A stretch of 11,947 bases of DNA from Candidatus Latescibacterota bacterium (GTDB lineage: Bacteria; Latescibacterota; MVCY01): positions 1-11,947 of the forward strand of contig JAUWEO010000029.1 of the NCBI GenBank assembly GCA_030608245.1, given 5' to 3'. The notes under the pieces were generated by a model. The model searched no databases. It saw only the letters and a program-made list of their open reading frames with translations, and was not told where the DNA came from. Shown piece after piece: positions 1 to 6,602 of the stretch. Within the stretch, counting starts at the first letter, position 1; each line of letters opens with the position of its first letter. The position numbers and the translations under genes are program-made.

Positions 1-26
1 GGGACAGAACATTGTTCTGTCCCTAC
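1..26. repeat. REP-like palindrome, possibly truncated by window start
   Basis: A perfect inverted repeat with 10-nt arms GGGACAGAAC and GTTCTGTCCC surrounds a 3-nt loop (ATT), and TAC follows. Read on the - strand it starts GTAG and runs straight into a hairpin, the layout of REP sequences mobilised by RAYT/TnpA_REP transposases. There is no T-run, so it is a poor intrinsic terminator. The window begins exactly at the left arm, so anything upstream is unseen. Confidence 0.6.
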
Positions 27-70
27 ATCCGATGCTGGTTGTCCTCCTGTCTTCTATTGGTTTTTCATCC

Positions 71-95
71 GTAGCGAGGGCAATTGATTCCCTCG
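71..95 (+). repeat. GTAG-headed hairpin (REP-like)
   Basis: GTAG at 71-74 is followed by a hairpin with arms CGAGGG (75-80) and CCCTCG (90-95) and a 9-nt loop. The GTAG head plus GC-rich stem is the same layout as the elements at 1-26 and 6329-6380, with a different stem sequence. It sits just upstream of the helicase gene and could also lie in that gene's leader. No convincing promoter is visible between 24 and 120. Confidence 0.45.
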
Positions 96-120
96 TTAAA
101 TTTTGGCAGAGAAAGGATAT

Positions 121-2310
121 GTGGCAAAACAGATGATAGAAAAGAGCAAACATCAGGGTTCAACTTCCAGACGGCGCCAAAGGGCTGCCTCGATCTTGGC
201 CGATTTAAACCCAGTCCAAAGGGAGGCGGTTGAGCAGGCCTACGGACCTCTTTTGATCTTAGCTGGCGCCGGCAGTGGCAAAACCAGAGTGCTCACCTAC
301 AAAGTCGCCTATCTGGTCAGAGAGCTTGGGATCAGTCCTTGGAAGATTCTGGCAGTTACCTTCACCAACAAAGCCGCCCAGGAGATGAAACAGCGGATAG
401 AGCGATTAGTGGGCAAGGTAAGCCTGAATATGTGGCTCGGCACCTTCCACTCCATCTGTGCCCGGATCCTCAGAAGAGAAGCGGGCAGCGCTGGAGTTGA
501 CCCCCATTTCGTTATCTATGACACCGCTGACCAGTTGACAGTGGTCAAGAAGGCGCTGGAGAAGCTTGAGATCTCCAAAGAACAGTTCTCTCCCAAGATG
601 GTGCTGGCTAAGATAAGCTGGGCCAAAAACTCCCTGATCACCCACCAGGCGCTTGCCCGGCAGAGCGGCAACTTCTTTGAACAGAACATCGCCCGAATCT
701 ACGGGGAGTATCAAAAGGGGCTGAGGGAAAGCAATGCCTTAGATTTCGATGATCTATTGATGAAAACAGCGACCCTATCTGACTCAAATCCCTCGGTGCT
801 GGAGAAATACCAGAACCGCTTTGAGTTCATTCTGGTGGATGAGTACCAGGACACCAACCATGCTCAATATGTGCTGGTGAAACAATTGGCCTCCCAGCAC
901 AGAAATCTCTGTGTAGTGGGCGATGACGATCAGAGTATCTACGGGTGGAGAGGGGCAGATATTCGTAATATCCTTGACTTTGAACGGGACTACCCCGAGG
1001 CAAAGGTGATCCGGCTGGAGCAGAACTACCGTTCCACTAAAAGGATCTTAGCGGCAGCCAGCGCAGTGGTGGAAAAAAACCTGGGACGAAAAGGGAAAAC
1101 CCTCTGGACCGAGAAAGCAAAGGGAGAGAAACTCACCCTTTTTGAATGTGCAGACGAAAGAAATGAAGCAGCGCGAATCGTCGAGACCATCCTGGAAGAG
1201 AAGGGCCGCAACGGCCGCTCATTGAATGACTTTGTCATCTTGTACCGCACCAACGCCCAGTCGCGGGCGTTAGAAGATGGACTGAGACGAAGGGGCATCC
1301 CCTACATCATAGTTGGCGGCCTGCGGTTTTACGAACGCAAAGAGGTTAAGGATATCTTGGCCTATCTAAAGTTAATCTGTAATCCTGTGGATTCGGTAAA
1401 CTTAAGTCGCATCATTAACATTCCTCGCCGGGGTATCGGTGGGGTCACCCTGGGCAAAGTGGAAGAGTTCGCCACTGAGGCAGGCATCTCCCCCCTGCAT
1501 ACATTGATGCAAGTTGAAGAGATAGAGGGACTATCGGCAGCAATGAGAAAGCGCTTGAAGGATTTCGCCGAACTGATCGCCTCTTTTACCAAGGCAAAGG
1601 GGACTACCCCGGCAGACCGGCTGGCAACAGAGTTAGTGGAGAAAATCAGCTATATACAGGAGCTGAGACAGGAAGGGACTCTGGAGGCTCAGATCAGGGA
1701 GGATAATGTCCGGGAACTTCTCTCCGGAATCACGGAATTCGTGGAGCGCTCCCCAGACAACTCTCTTGATGCTTTTCTGGCGGAGGTCTCGCTTCTAACT
1801 GACATAGACCGCTGGGACCAGAGCCGGGATGCGGTTACCCTGATGACCCTGCATTGTGCCAAGGGGTTGGAGTTCCCGGTGGTCTTTATCGCCGGCTTAG
1901 AAGAGGGACTTTTTCCGCTCTCTCGTTCTATTGAGAGTCTTGATGAGCTGGAAGAGGAGCGGCGGCTGTTCTATGTGGGCGTAACCAGAGCGAAGGAGAA
2001 GGTTCTCCTTTCCTTCGCCTACAACCGCCACCGTTACAACTCTACGATGTACGGGGTAGAGTCCAGGTTCATAGAAGAGATACCTTCGTCCCTGCTCCAG
2101 CGGGTGGGGATTAAGCAGCAGTGGGAGACTCTGATGACCGGAGAGCTTCCTGGCTTTGAGGTCGGCAGTTGGGTAATACATCCCAAATGGGGAAGGGGTA
2201 AGATTACCAACAAAACCGGTTTCGGGGAGAATACCAAACTGGTGGTCTATTTTGACACTGTGGGTGAGAAGAGACTCCTGGTTCGGTATGCTGAGCTGGA
2301 ACCGGGATGA
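121..2310 (+). CDS. pcrA: ATP-dependent DNA helicase PcrA/UvrD (superfamily 1A)
   Basis: A 3'-to-5' DNA helicase acting in nucleotide excision repair, replication restart and displacement of stalled RNA polymerase. Counting from the GTG at 121 (729 aa), the SF1A motifs come in order: Q-motif LNPVQREAV (29-37), Walker A GAGSGKT (49-55), Ia TFTNKAAQEM (80-89), Walker B VDEYQD (239-244), III GDDDQSIYGWRG (267-278), V TLHCAKGLEF (576-585) and VI with GVTRA (620-624). Residues 678-729 (GSWVIHPKWGRGKI onward) match the Tudor-like C-terminal domain of PcrA, which binds RNA polymerase, so PcrA is the better name than UvrD. The start is unsettled: the frame is open from TTG 103; GTG 121 has AAAGGA (112-117) only 3 nt upstream; ATG 133 has it 15 nt away. 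Family members usually begin close to the Q-motif, so the extra basic N-terminus may be partly untranslated. All motifs look intact. Confidence 0.97.
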   Translation: MAKQMIEKSKHQGSTSRRRQRAASILADLNPVQREAVEQAYGPLLILAGAGSGKTRVLTYKVAYLVRELGISPWKILAVTFTNKAAQEMKQRIERLVGKVSLNMWLGTFHSICARILRREAGSAGVDPHFVIYDTADQLTVVKKALEKLEISKEQFSPKMVLAKISWAKNSLITHQALARQSGNFFEQNIARIYGEYQKGLRESNALDFDDLLMKTATLSDSNPSVLEKYQNRFEFILVDEYQDTNHAQYVLVKQLASQHRNLCVVGDDDQSIYGWRGADIRNILDFERDYPEAKVIRLEQNYRSTKRILAAASAVVEKNLGRKGKTLWTEKAKGEKLTLFECADERNEAARIVETILEEKGRNGRSLNDFVILYRTNAQSRALEDGLRRRGIPYIIVGGLRFYERKEVKDILAYLKLICNPVDSVNLSRIINIPRRGIGGVTLGKVEEFATEAGISPLHTLMQVEEIEGLSAAMRKRLKDFAELIASFTKAKGTTPADRLATELVEKISYIQELRQEGTLEAQIREDNVRELLSGITEFVERSPDNSLDAFLAEVSLLTDIDRWDQSRDAVTLMTLHCAKGLEFPVVFIAGLEEGLFPLSRSIESLDELEEERRLFYVGVTRAKEKVLLSFAYNRHRYNSTMYGVESRFIEEIPSSLLQRVGIKQQWETLMTGELPGFEVGSWVIHPKWGRGKITNKTGFGENTKLVVYFDTVGEKRLLVRYAELEPG

Positions 2311-2315
2311 GGGGG

Positions 2316-2354
2316 AATTGGTGATTAGTTGACTGGTGACCAATGACCAATGAC
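2316..2354. repeat. 7-nt periodic tandem array, internally inverted
   Basis: Directly after the helicase stop, units ATTGGTG (2317-2323), ATTAGTT (2324-2330) and GACTGGTG (2331-2338, one base longer) are followed by ACCAATG (2339-2345) and ACCAATG (2346-2352). The second half is the reverse complement of the first-half unit, so the array can fold back on itself. The same unit family recurs at 9699-9741 and 11905-11947. The kinase ribosome-binding site begins 5 nt after the array. Confidence 0.7.
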
Positions 2355-2370
2355 TTCTAAGGAGTCCGAT

Positions 2371-3795
2371 ATGCCCAGACACGGAGCCAGCAGTTACAGC
2401 AGGAATTTATTAATAGCTCCCATAGCAGCCATAGTAGTGTTTGCTCTGTCAAGAGAGCTGACCAAACTCTGGATAGGTTCAGATTCTCTGTTTGGCTGGG
2501 CCATTGCCCTAGTGGCCGGGATCGGCTCAGCCGCTCTGATACTCTACTTGGAAACAGGTTCACTGTTTCCCTCCGGGGCACGGCAAAAGACCTTTCTGGA
2601 TCCGACAGAATACATAGTCGGAGTGATGCGTTCTCTGGAGCTGATTGCCGACCCGGTTCAACTGCAGAACGCCATAGCAGCGCAGATATGCGAGATGCTC
2701 GACGCCCCGGCAGCAGCGCTTTTCTTGCGAGACCCCGATGAGGAGAGATTTACGCTGGGCAAACAGATAGGTTACCAGAACGTGGAAATAGACCAGCTTG
2801 TCTTTGAGCGTCGGGGACGGCTGGTCGGGTGGCTGAAGACCAACCAGACAGCGCTCTGGGTGCACGGGGATCGGGAGGTGGTGGAGTATCTCGAGGACTA
2901 TGAGAGACAGATCTTGGAGAAGCTCGGCGTCGATCTCTGTCTGCCCTTTAGTGCGATGAACAGATTGGTAGGATTTGCCTTTATTCAGACCCGATCAGAG
3001 GCATCCCTTACGGTGAGAGAGGAGCTTTTGAGGCGCTTCTGTTTTCAAATCGGTCTGGCACTGCAGAATGCGCTGCTTTATGACCAGCAGCGGTTTCGTC
3101 TGCGGAGGCTTTACCGGGCGGAAAGACTGGCCACCACCGGACAGCTTGCCGCCGGCGCCGCCCATGAGATCCGCAACCCCTTAGCGGCCATCTCCAGCTC
3201 TATTCAGTACTTGAGCGAAGAGTTCCCTGCTGCCCACCGGAAGAGAAAAATCGTCGATGGGCTGTTAGAAGAGGTAGACAGGATCAACCGGATTATCGAG
3301 GGGTTGTTGTCCTTTGCCCGGCCGGCTGAGCCAGAGAAAGAGCGCATCAGCTTGAAAGGACTTTTAGAGCAGACCGTTCTGCTTATCCGCAGCACCGCCC
3401 AAAAGAGCGGGGTAGAGGTAGAATCTGCTTTCTCTTCTGGAGATGATCGAATAGAGGCCGACCCGGCCCAGTTGAGACAGGTCTTCCTCAATATAATGAT
3501 GAACAGCGTCCAGGCAATGCCCCGGGGAGGCCAGTTGAGAACCAAATTCTCTTGCTTAGAGCAGAGGCTTTTCTCCACCCCAGGCGGCCACAGGTTCCGA
3601 ATAGAGTTCACCGACACCGGCGTCGGTATGTCCCCTGAGCAATTGGAAAGGGCCTTCGACCCCTTCTATACCACCAAACCTGACGGCACCGGACTGGGCC
3701 TGCCTATATCCTACTCGATAATCCGCAGCCACGGAGGAGAGATAGATATGGAAAGCCAATTTGGCAAAGGCACCACCGTGAGGATAGAGATTTAA
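2371..3795 (+). CDS. Membrane sensor histidine kinase with GAF domain (NtrB/AtoS-like)
   Basis: A two-component sensor kinase that autophosphorylates a histidine and passes the phosphate to a response regulator, very probably the sigma-54 activator encoded next. I chose ATG 2371 (474 aa) because AAGGAG (2359-2364) lies 6 nt upstream; the in-frame ATG at 2350 lies inside the repeat array and has no such site. Two hydrophobic segments (about 12-27 and 43-60) have only a short link between them, so there is no periplasmic sensor domain. A GAF-like region (about 88-235) is the likely input module and would bind its ligand in the cytoplasm. The HisKA H-box AAHEIRNPLA holds the predicted phospho-acceptor His265. 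The HATPase_c core shows the N-box NIMMNSVQAM (Asn378), G1 DTGVG (415-419), F-box FDPFYTT (429-435) and G2 GTGLGL (439-444). All catalytic motifs are intact. The signal cannot be inferred. Confidence 0.93.
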   Translation: MPRHGASSYSRNLLIAPIAAIVVFALSRELTKLWIGSDSLFGWAIALVAGIGSAALILYLETGSLFPSGARQKTFLDPTEYIVGVMRSLELIADPVQLQNAIAAQICEMLDAPAAALFLRDPDEERFTLGKQIGYQNVEIDQLVFERRGRLVGWLKTNQTALWVHGDREVVEYLEDYERQILEKLGVDLCLPFSAMNRLVGFAFIQTRSEASLTVREELLRRFCFQIGLALQNALLYDQQRFRLRRLYRAERLATTGQLAAGAAHEIRNPLAAISSSIQYLSEEFPAAHRKRKIVDGLLEEVDRINRIIEGLLSFARPAEPEKERISLKGLLEQTVLLIRSTAQKSGVEVESAFSSGDDRIEADPAQLRQVFLNIMMNSVQAMPRGGQLRTKFSCLEQRLFSTPGGHRFRIEFTDTGVGMSPEQLERAFDPFYTTKPDGTGLGLPISYSIIRSHGGEIDMESQFGKGTTVRIEI

Positions 3796-3834
3796 CGACC
3801 ACGGGAACCATCTCAGCTAACTGAAGAACAAAAA

Positions 3835-3868
3835 AACCCAAAAGCCAAAAGAACCAAGAACCCAAAGC
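3835..3868. repeat. A/C-rich 7-nt periodic repeat
   Basis: Successive 7-mers AACCCAA, AAGCCAA, AAGAACC and AAGAACC run from 3835 to 3862, then degenerate. This lies in the 119-nt gap between kinase and regulator genes. The unit differs from the ATTGGTC/CACCAAT family elsewhere in the window but has the same 7-nt period. I see no promoter or terminator in the rest of the gap, so kinase and regulator may be cotranscribed across it. Confidence 0.5.
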
Positions 3869-3914
3869 ACAATATTTATTCTCAGTTTCTCTGTCTGGAT
3901 ATTAGGGAGAACTC

Positions 3915-5264
3915 ATGAGCAGAGTACTGATCGCCGACGACGAGGAGAAGATCCGGAGGGTAGTGGGGGCCTTTCTGCAGGACCGGGGTTATGATGTAAA
4001 AGAGGCCGACTGCGGCCGCACCGCCGTCCGAGAGGCAGGGGATTTCCAGCCCCAAGTTATATTGATGGACCTGTCTATGCCCGACATAAATGGCATCGAG
4101 ACGATGAACCAGATCCTTCAGTTTTTACCCGGCTGCAAGGTCATTTTCATAACTGCTTATGGAAGCATAGAGTCGGCAGTGGCGGCGATGGGGAAAGGGG
4201 CCTTCGACTCCATCACCAAGCCCTTCCGGAATGACGACCTGCTGCTCCGCATCCAAAAGGCGTTCAAGGTTGCCGAGTTAGAGGAGCGGGTAGAAAGGCT
4301 GGAGGACCAACTTGCGGACCGCTATAGCTTCAGCAACATCATCGGTGACAGTGCCCCGATGAAGCAGGTGCTGGAGCTGGTCAGAAAGGTGATGGGAAAG
4401 GATACCACGGTGTTTATTCTCGGGGAGACCGGCACGGGCAAGGAGCTTATTGCCCGCACCATCCATCATCACAGCCCCAGAAGGGGTGGGAGATTTGTGG
4501 CCCTCAATTGCGCTGCCATCCCTGAGACCTTAGTGGAGGACGAGCTATTCGGGCATGAAAAAGGGGCCTACACCGGTGCCAGCTCCAAAAGAATGGGGAG
4601 ATTCGAAGAGACAGACGGCGGCACCCTCTTCTTAGATGAAGTCTGTGAGCTTTCTTTCCAAGCTCAGCCCAAACTGCTGCGGGTGCTGCAGGAGAGGGAG
4701 ATCACCCGCATAGGCGGAAGTGGCACCATCTCAGTGGATGTGAGGATAATTTGTGCCACCAGTCGGGACCTTTTAGAGCGGGTGAAAGCCGGCAAGTTTA
4801 TGGAAGAACTTTACTACCGGCTGAATGTCTTCCCTATCCGCCTGCCCCCTCTGCGGGAGCGAAAGGAGGACATCCCGGCGCTGGTTGACTATTTCATTCC
4901 CCAGTTTAAGCGGGCGCTAGGCACATTGGTGATCGGCATTGCCGAGGAAGCAATGGAGCTGCTGGAGGGTTACAGTTGGCCGGGAAATGTGAGAGAGCTG
5001 GAGAACGCGGTGCAGCAGAGCATGCTTATGGCCGAGGAGGCGGTAATAGAGCCAACGCATCTGCCCCTTAAGATTCAGGGTGTCCCCGAAACTGAGCCCA
5101 AGAGGGAGCAGATAACCTTAGCTGGGCTGCTGGGCGATGTGGAGAGGCGGACTATCTTCAGGGTACTTGGGGAGGAGGGAGGTAACCGAACCAGGGCGGC
5201 CCGAAGGCTGGGGATAAGCCGCCAGACGCTCATCACTAAGATCCAGGTCTACGGGATTAAGTAG
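3915..5264 (+). CDS. Sigma-54-dependent response regulator, NtrC family
   Basis: A bacterial enhancer-binding protein of 449 aa that, when phosphorylated, uses ATP hydrolysis to open sigma-54 RNA polymerase promoters. ATG 3915 follows AGGGAG with a 5-nt spacer. Residues 1-120 form a receiver with acidic residues Asp8/Asp9, phospho-acceptor Asp52, Thr80 and Lys102. The AAA+ domain (about 141-370) has Walker A GETGTGKE (170-177), sigma-54 contact loop GAYTGA (217-222; Tyr in place of the common Phe, a tolerated variant) and Walker B GGTLFLDEV (235-243). Arg302 in LYYRLNVFPIRL lies in the arginine-finger region. A Fis-type helix-turn-helix ends the protein (NRTRAARRLGISRQTLITKI, 424-443). Slight departures from consensus are LDEVCEL for the usual LDEVGEL and CATSRDL for AATNRDL. 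It lies between its probable kinase and a sigma-54 promoter driving an exporter, so that exporter is its likely target. It could in addition autoregulate, but no sigma-54 site is visible upstream of the kinase or of this gene. Confidence 0.97.
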   Translation: MSRVLIADDEEKIRRVVGAFLQDRGYDVKEADCGRTAVREAGDFQPQVILMDLSMPDINGIETMNQILQFLPGCKVIFITAYGSIESAVAAMGKGAFDSITKPFRNDDLLLRIQKAFKVAELEERVERLEDQLADRYSFSNIIGDSAPMKQVLELVRKVMGKDTTVFILGETGTGKELIARTIHHHSPRRGGRFVALNCAAIPETLVEDELFGHEKGAYTGASSKRMGRFEETDGGTLFLDEVCELSFQAQPKLLRVLQEREITRIGGSGTISVDVRIICATSRDLLERVKAGKFMEELYYRLNVFPIRLPPLRERKEDIPALVDYFIPQFKRALGTLVIGIAEEAMELLEGYSWPGNVRELENAVQQSMLMAEEAVIEPTHLPLKIQGVPETEPKREQITLAGLLGDVERRTIFRVLGEEGGNRTRAARRLGISRQTLITKIQVYGIK

Positions 5265-5298
5265 GAGAGATAATCTGCTGTCTAACCGTTTGACATCC

Positions 5299-5321
5299 AA
5301 CTGTCAAAAGATTCGACAGTT
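5299..5321. promoter_or_regulatory. Candidate activator (UAS) inverted repeat
   Basis: A perfect inverted repeat has arms AACTGTC (5299-5305) and GACAGTT (5315-5321) around a 9-nt spacer. It begins 35 nt after the regulator stop and lies about 200-225 nt upstream of the predicted sigma-54 start site. That distance suits an enhancer bound by an NtrC-type activator and looped to the promoter. There is no T-run beyond it, so a terminator is unlikely. Assigning it to the neighbouring regulator is inference. Confidence 0.45.
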
Positions 5322-5461
5322 AAATAAGTATTTGATATGCATTGCAATAAGTCGATTAGGTTATCAGGAAGCGGGGGGGTATGTCTAATGATCTAATACC
5401 TTCTAAACCGTCTTTAGGTGTGGAGAGGATTTGAGAGTGTTGTCTAAGATTAGTAGAATCA

Positions 5462-5494
5462 GCCACTCAGAGACCTTACGAGTGGCCTTTTTTA
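5462..5494 (+). terminator. Intrinsic (rho-independent) terminator
   Basis: Arms GCCACTC (5462-5468) and GAGTGGC (5480-5486) form a 7-bp GC-rich stem with an 11-nt loop, followed by CTTTTTTATTT. This is a clear factor-independent terminator. It ends transcription arriving from the regulator gene, about 200 nt after its stop, or ends a small RNA begun inside the gap. It insulates the sigma-54 promoter that starts 16 nt further on. Confidence 0.85.
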
Positions 5495-5509
5495 TTTGGG
5501 TAGGAGAGG

Positions 5510-5526
5510 TGGCACAGATATTGCGA
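5510..5526 (+). promoter_or_regulatory. Sigma-54 (RpoN) -24/-12 promoter
   Basis: TGGCAC (5510-5515), a 5-nt spacer AGATA and TTGCGA (5521-5526) match the sigma-54 consensus TGGCAC-N5-TTGCW at all but the last position. The invariant GG (5511-5512) and GC (5523-5524) are exactly 10 nt apart. Transcription would start near 5535, leaving a leader of about 60 nt before the ATPase start. It lies after a strong terminator and just downstream of an NtrC-type activator gene. That activator is therefore the likely regulator of the exporter cluster. Confidence 0.8.
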
Positions 5527-5594
5527 TAGTAACTCAAAGTAAAAAGAGATGAAGCGGGGGAACATTTATCAATTTAAAAAGGGAGGTACTGCCG

Positions 5595-6314
5595 ATGATC
5601 TCTGCAGATCAACTCACCAAAGTCTATGAGGATGATGTTATGGGTTTAGACCATCTTACCTTAGAGGTAAAGCCCGGCGAGATATTCTGTATGCTGGGCG
5701 CCAACGGTGCGGGAAAGACCACCACCATAAATCTGTTCTTAAACTTTATCGAGCCCATCTCGGGCACGGCCTTCATAAACGGCATCGATGCGGTTAAAGA
5801 CCCCTTGGAGGCCAAGAAGTACGTGGCTTACCTGGGGGAGGTGGTGCAGCTTTACGGCAACTTCACCGCTATGCAGAACTTAGACTTCTTCACCAAGCTG
5901 GGTGGTAAGAAAGATGTGTCCAAGAAAGAGTATCGGGACTGCCTGCGAAAGGTGGGTCTGCCCGAGCGTTTCTTTGACACCAAGCTGAAAAAATTCTCCA
6001 AGGGGATGCGCCAGCGGGTGGGTCTGGCCATAGTGATGATGAAGGACACCCCGGCAATTCTGTTAGATGAGCCCACCGCAGGGCTTGACCCTCGGGGAGC
6101 CCAGGATTTTCTGGATATGCTCCGTGTGTTGCGCGACCAGGGCAAGGCCGTATTTATGTCCACTCACGACATCTTCCGGGCCAAGGACATCGGCGACCGG
6201 GTAGGGATAATGAAGCAGGGCGTGCTGGCCATGGTGCTGGACAAAGAAGACCTGGAAGAGGAAGACTTAGAGAAGGTCTATCTGGAGTATATGAGGGGTT
6301 GGGGAGTGGACTAA
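5595..6314 (+). CDS. ABC-2 type exporter ATP-binding protein
   Basis: A 239-aa cytoplasmic ATPase that powers an ABC-2 family exporter, presumably acting as a homodimer since only one ATPase is encoded here. ATG 5595 follows GGGAGGT (5581-5587) with a 7-nt spacer. Seen motifs: Walker A GANGAGKTT (35-43), signature region FSKGMRQR (134-141; SKGM replaces SGGQ, common in the NatA/CcmA/GldA-like group), Walker B AILLDEP (154-160) with catalytic Glu159, D-loop AGLDP (162-166) and switch His191 in STHD. In the Q-loop region (LGEVVQLYGNFT, 80-91), family members often have Glu at the position of the canonical Gln. Here Glu82 and Gln85 are both candidates. It is the first gene after the sigma-54 promoter and is followed, after a 288-nt gap containing a REP-type element, by its permeases. 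The substrate is unknown. Confidence 0.95.
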   Translation: MISADQLTKVYEDDVMGLDHLTLEVKPGEIFCMLGANGAGKTTTINLFLNFIEPISGTAFINGIDAVKDPLEAKKYVAYLGEVVQLYGNFTAMQNLDFFTKLGGKKDVSKKEYRDCLRKVGLPERFFDTKLKKFSKGMRQRVGLAIVMMKDTPAILLDEPTAGLDPRGAQDFLDMLRVLRDQGKAVFMSTHDIFRAKDIGDRVGIMKQGVLAMVLDKEDLEEEDLEKVYLEYMRGWGVD

Positions 6315-6602
6315 AGGCCGCAGTTGCCGTAGCGGAAACCTTCAGGTTTCCATAAATGGAGGTCTAAAGACCTCCGCTACAGGCAGAACAAGAGCGCTGA
6401 TACACTGAGAGGGGTGGGTGTCGAGATTCAGCGACCCTGTGGTATTTCTATGCTTCAGCGTTCAAAATGTTGGGGGAGAGGACAGCATCTTGCCTGACTG
6501 TCGATCATCGGGCAGGCACACTCCTTTCAGGGTTCAAGAGTCGACGCCTTCCTCTTTCTCGACTACAGTAAGCTGTAATTTTAACATGATGAGGAGGTTG
6601 CT
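6315..6602. other. 288-nt gap between ATPase and first permease
   Basis: Besides the double hairpin at 6329-6380, the gap holds an inverted repeat TGCCTG (6491-6496) / CAGGCA (6513-6518) and a weak sigma-54-like GG-N10-GC match at 6480-6493. It ends with the AGGAGG ribosome-binding site of the permease. I see no gene I would defend. The 62-codon GTG frame at 6418-6606 has no family resemblance, and its last codons are the permease ribosome-binding site and start. Confidence 0.5.
6329..6380. repeat. REPIN-like double hairpin with GTAG/CTAC ends
   Basis: GTAGC (6329-6333) leads into hairpin GGAAACC-TTCA-GGTTTCC (6334-6351). After a spacer ATAAAT comes hairpin GGAGGTC-TAAA-GACCTCC (6358-6375), then GCTAC (6376-6380), complementary to the first five bases. 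Both 7-bp stems are perfect and the outer ends also pair, giving a cloverleaf-like fold. Two inverted REPs, each with a GTAG head, is the architecture of REPINs mobilised by RAYT transposases. No such transposase gene lies in this window. It sits 14 nt after the ATPase stop. Confidence 0.65.

Larger units (their letters stand above)
5265..5594. other. 330-nt regulatory gap between regulator and exporter genes
   Basis: The gap holds, in order: an inverted repeat (5299-5321), three copies of TGTCTAA (5279-5285, 5382-5388, 5441-5447), a short inverted repeat CTAAA-N5-TTTAG (5403-5417), an intrinsic terminator (5462-5494), a sigma-54 promoter (5510-5526) and a GGGAGGT ribosome-binding site (5581-5587). 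TTGACA at 5290-5295 has no good -10 at 16-18 nt. No convincing protein-coding gene is present; a 17-codon frame from ATG 5381 is not persuasive. Confidence 0.7.

Noticed and set aside
1..23. Intrinsic terminator of an upstream gene
   Set aside because: The stem is strong but followed by TACATCC rather than a T-run; a REP-like element fits better.
2350..2370. Upstream ATG 2350 as kinase start
   Set aside because: It lies in the heptamer array without a ribosome-binding site, whereas ATG 2371 has AAGGAG at ideal spacing.
1897..2382. 161-codon - strand frame opposite the helicase 3' end
   Set aside because: It overlaps conserved helicase motif VI and the Tudor-like domain on the other strand and has no family resemblance; shadow frame.
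5290..5318. Sigma-70 promoter from TTGACA at 5290
   Set aside because: No acceptable -10 at 16-18 nt spacing (TCGACA at best), and the element overlaps the inverted repeat instead.
5381..5434. 17-codon frame (ATG 5381) before the terminator, as a leader peptide
   Set aside because: No regulatory codon run or convincing ribosome-binding site, and no alternative anti-terminator pairing with the terminator stem is evident.
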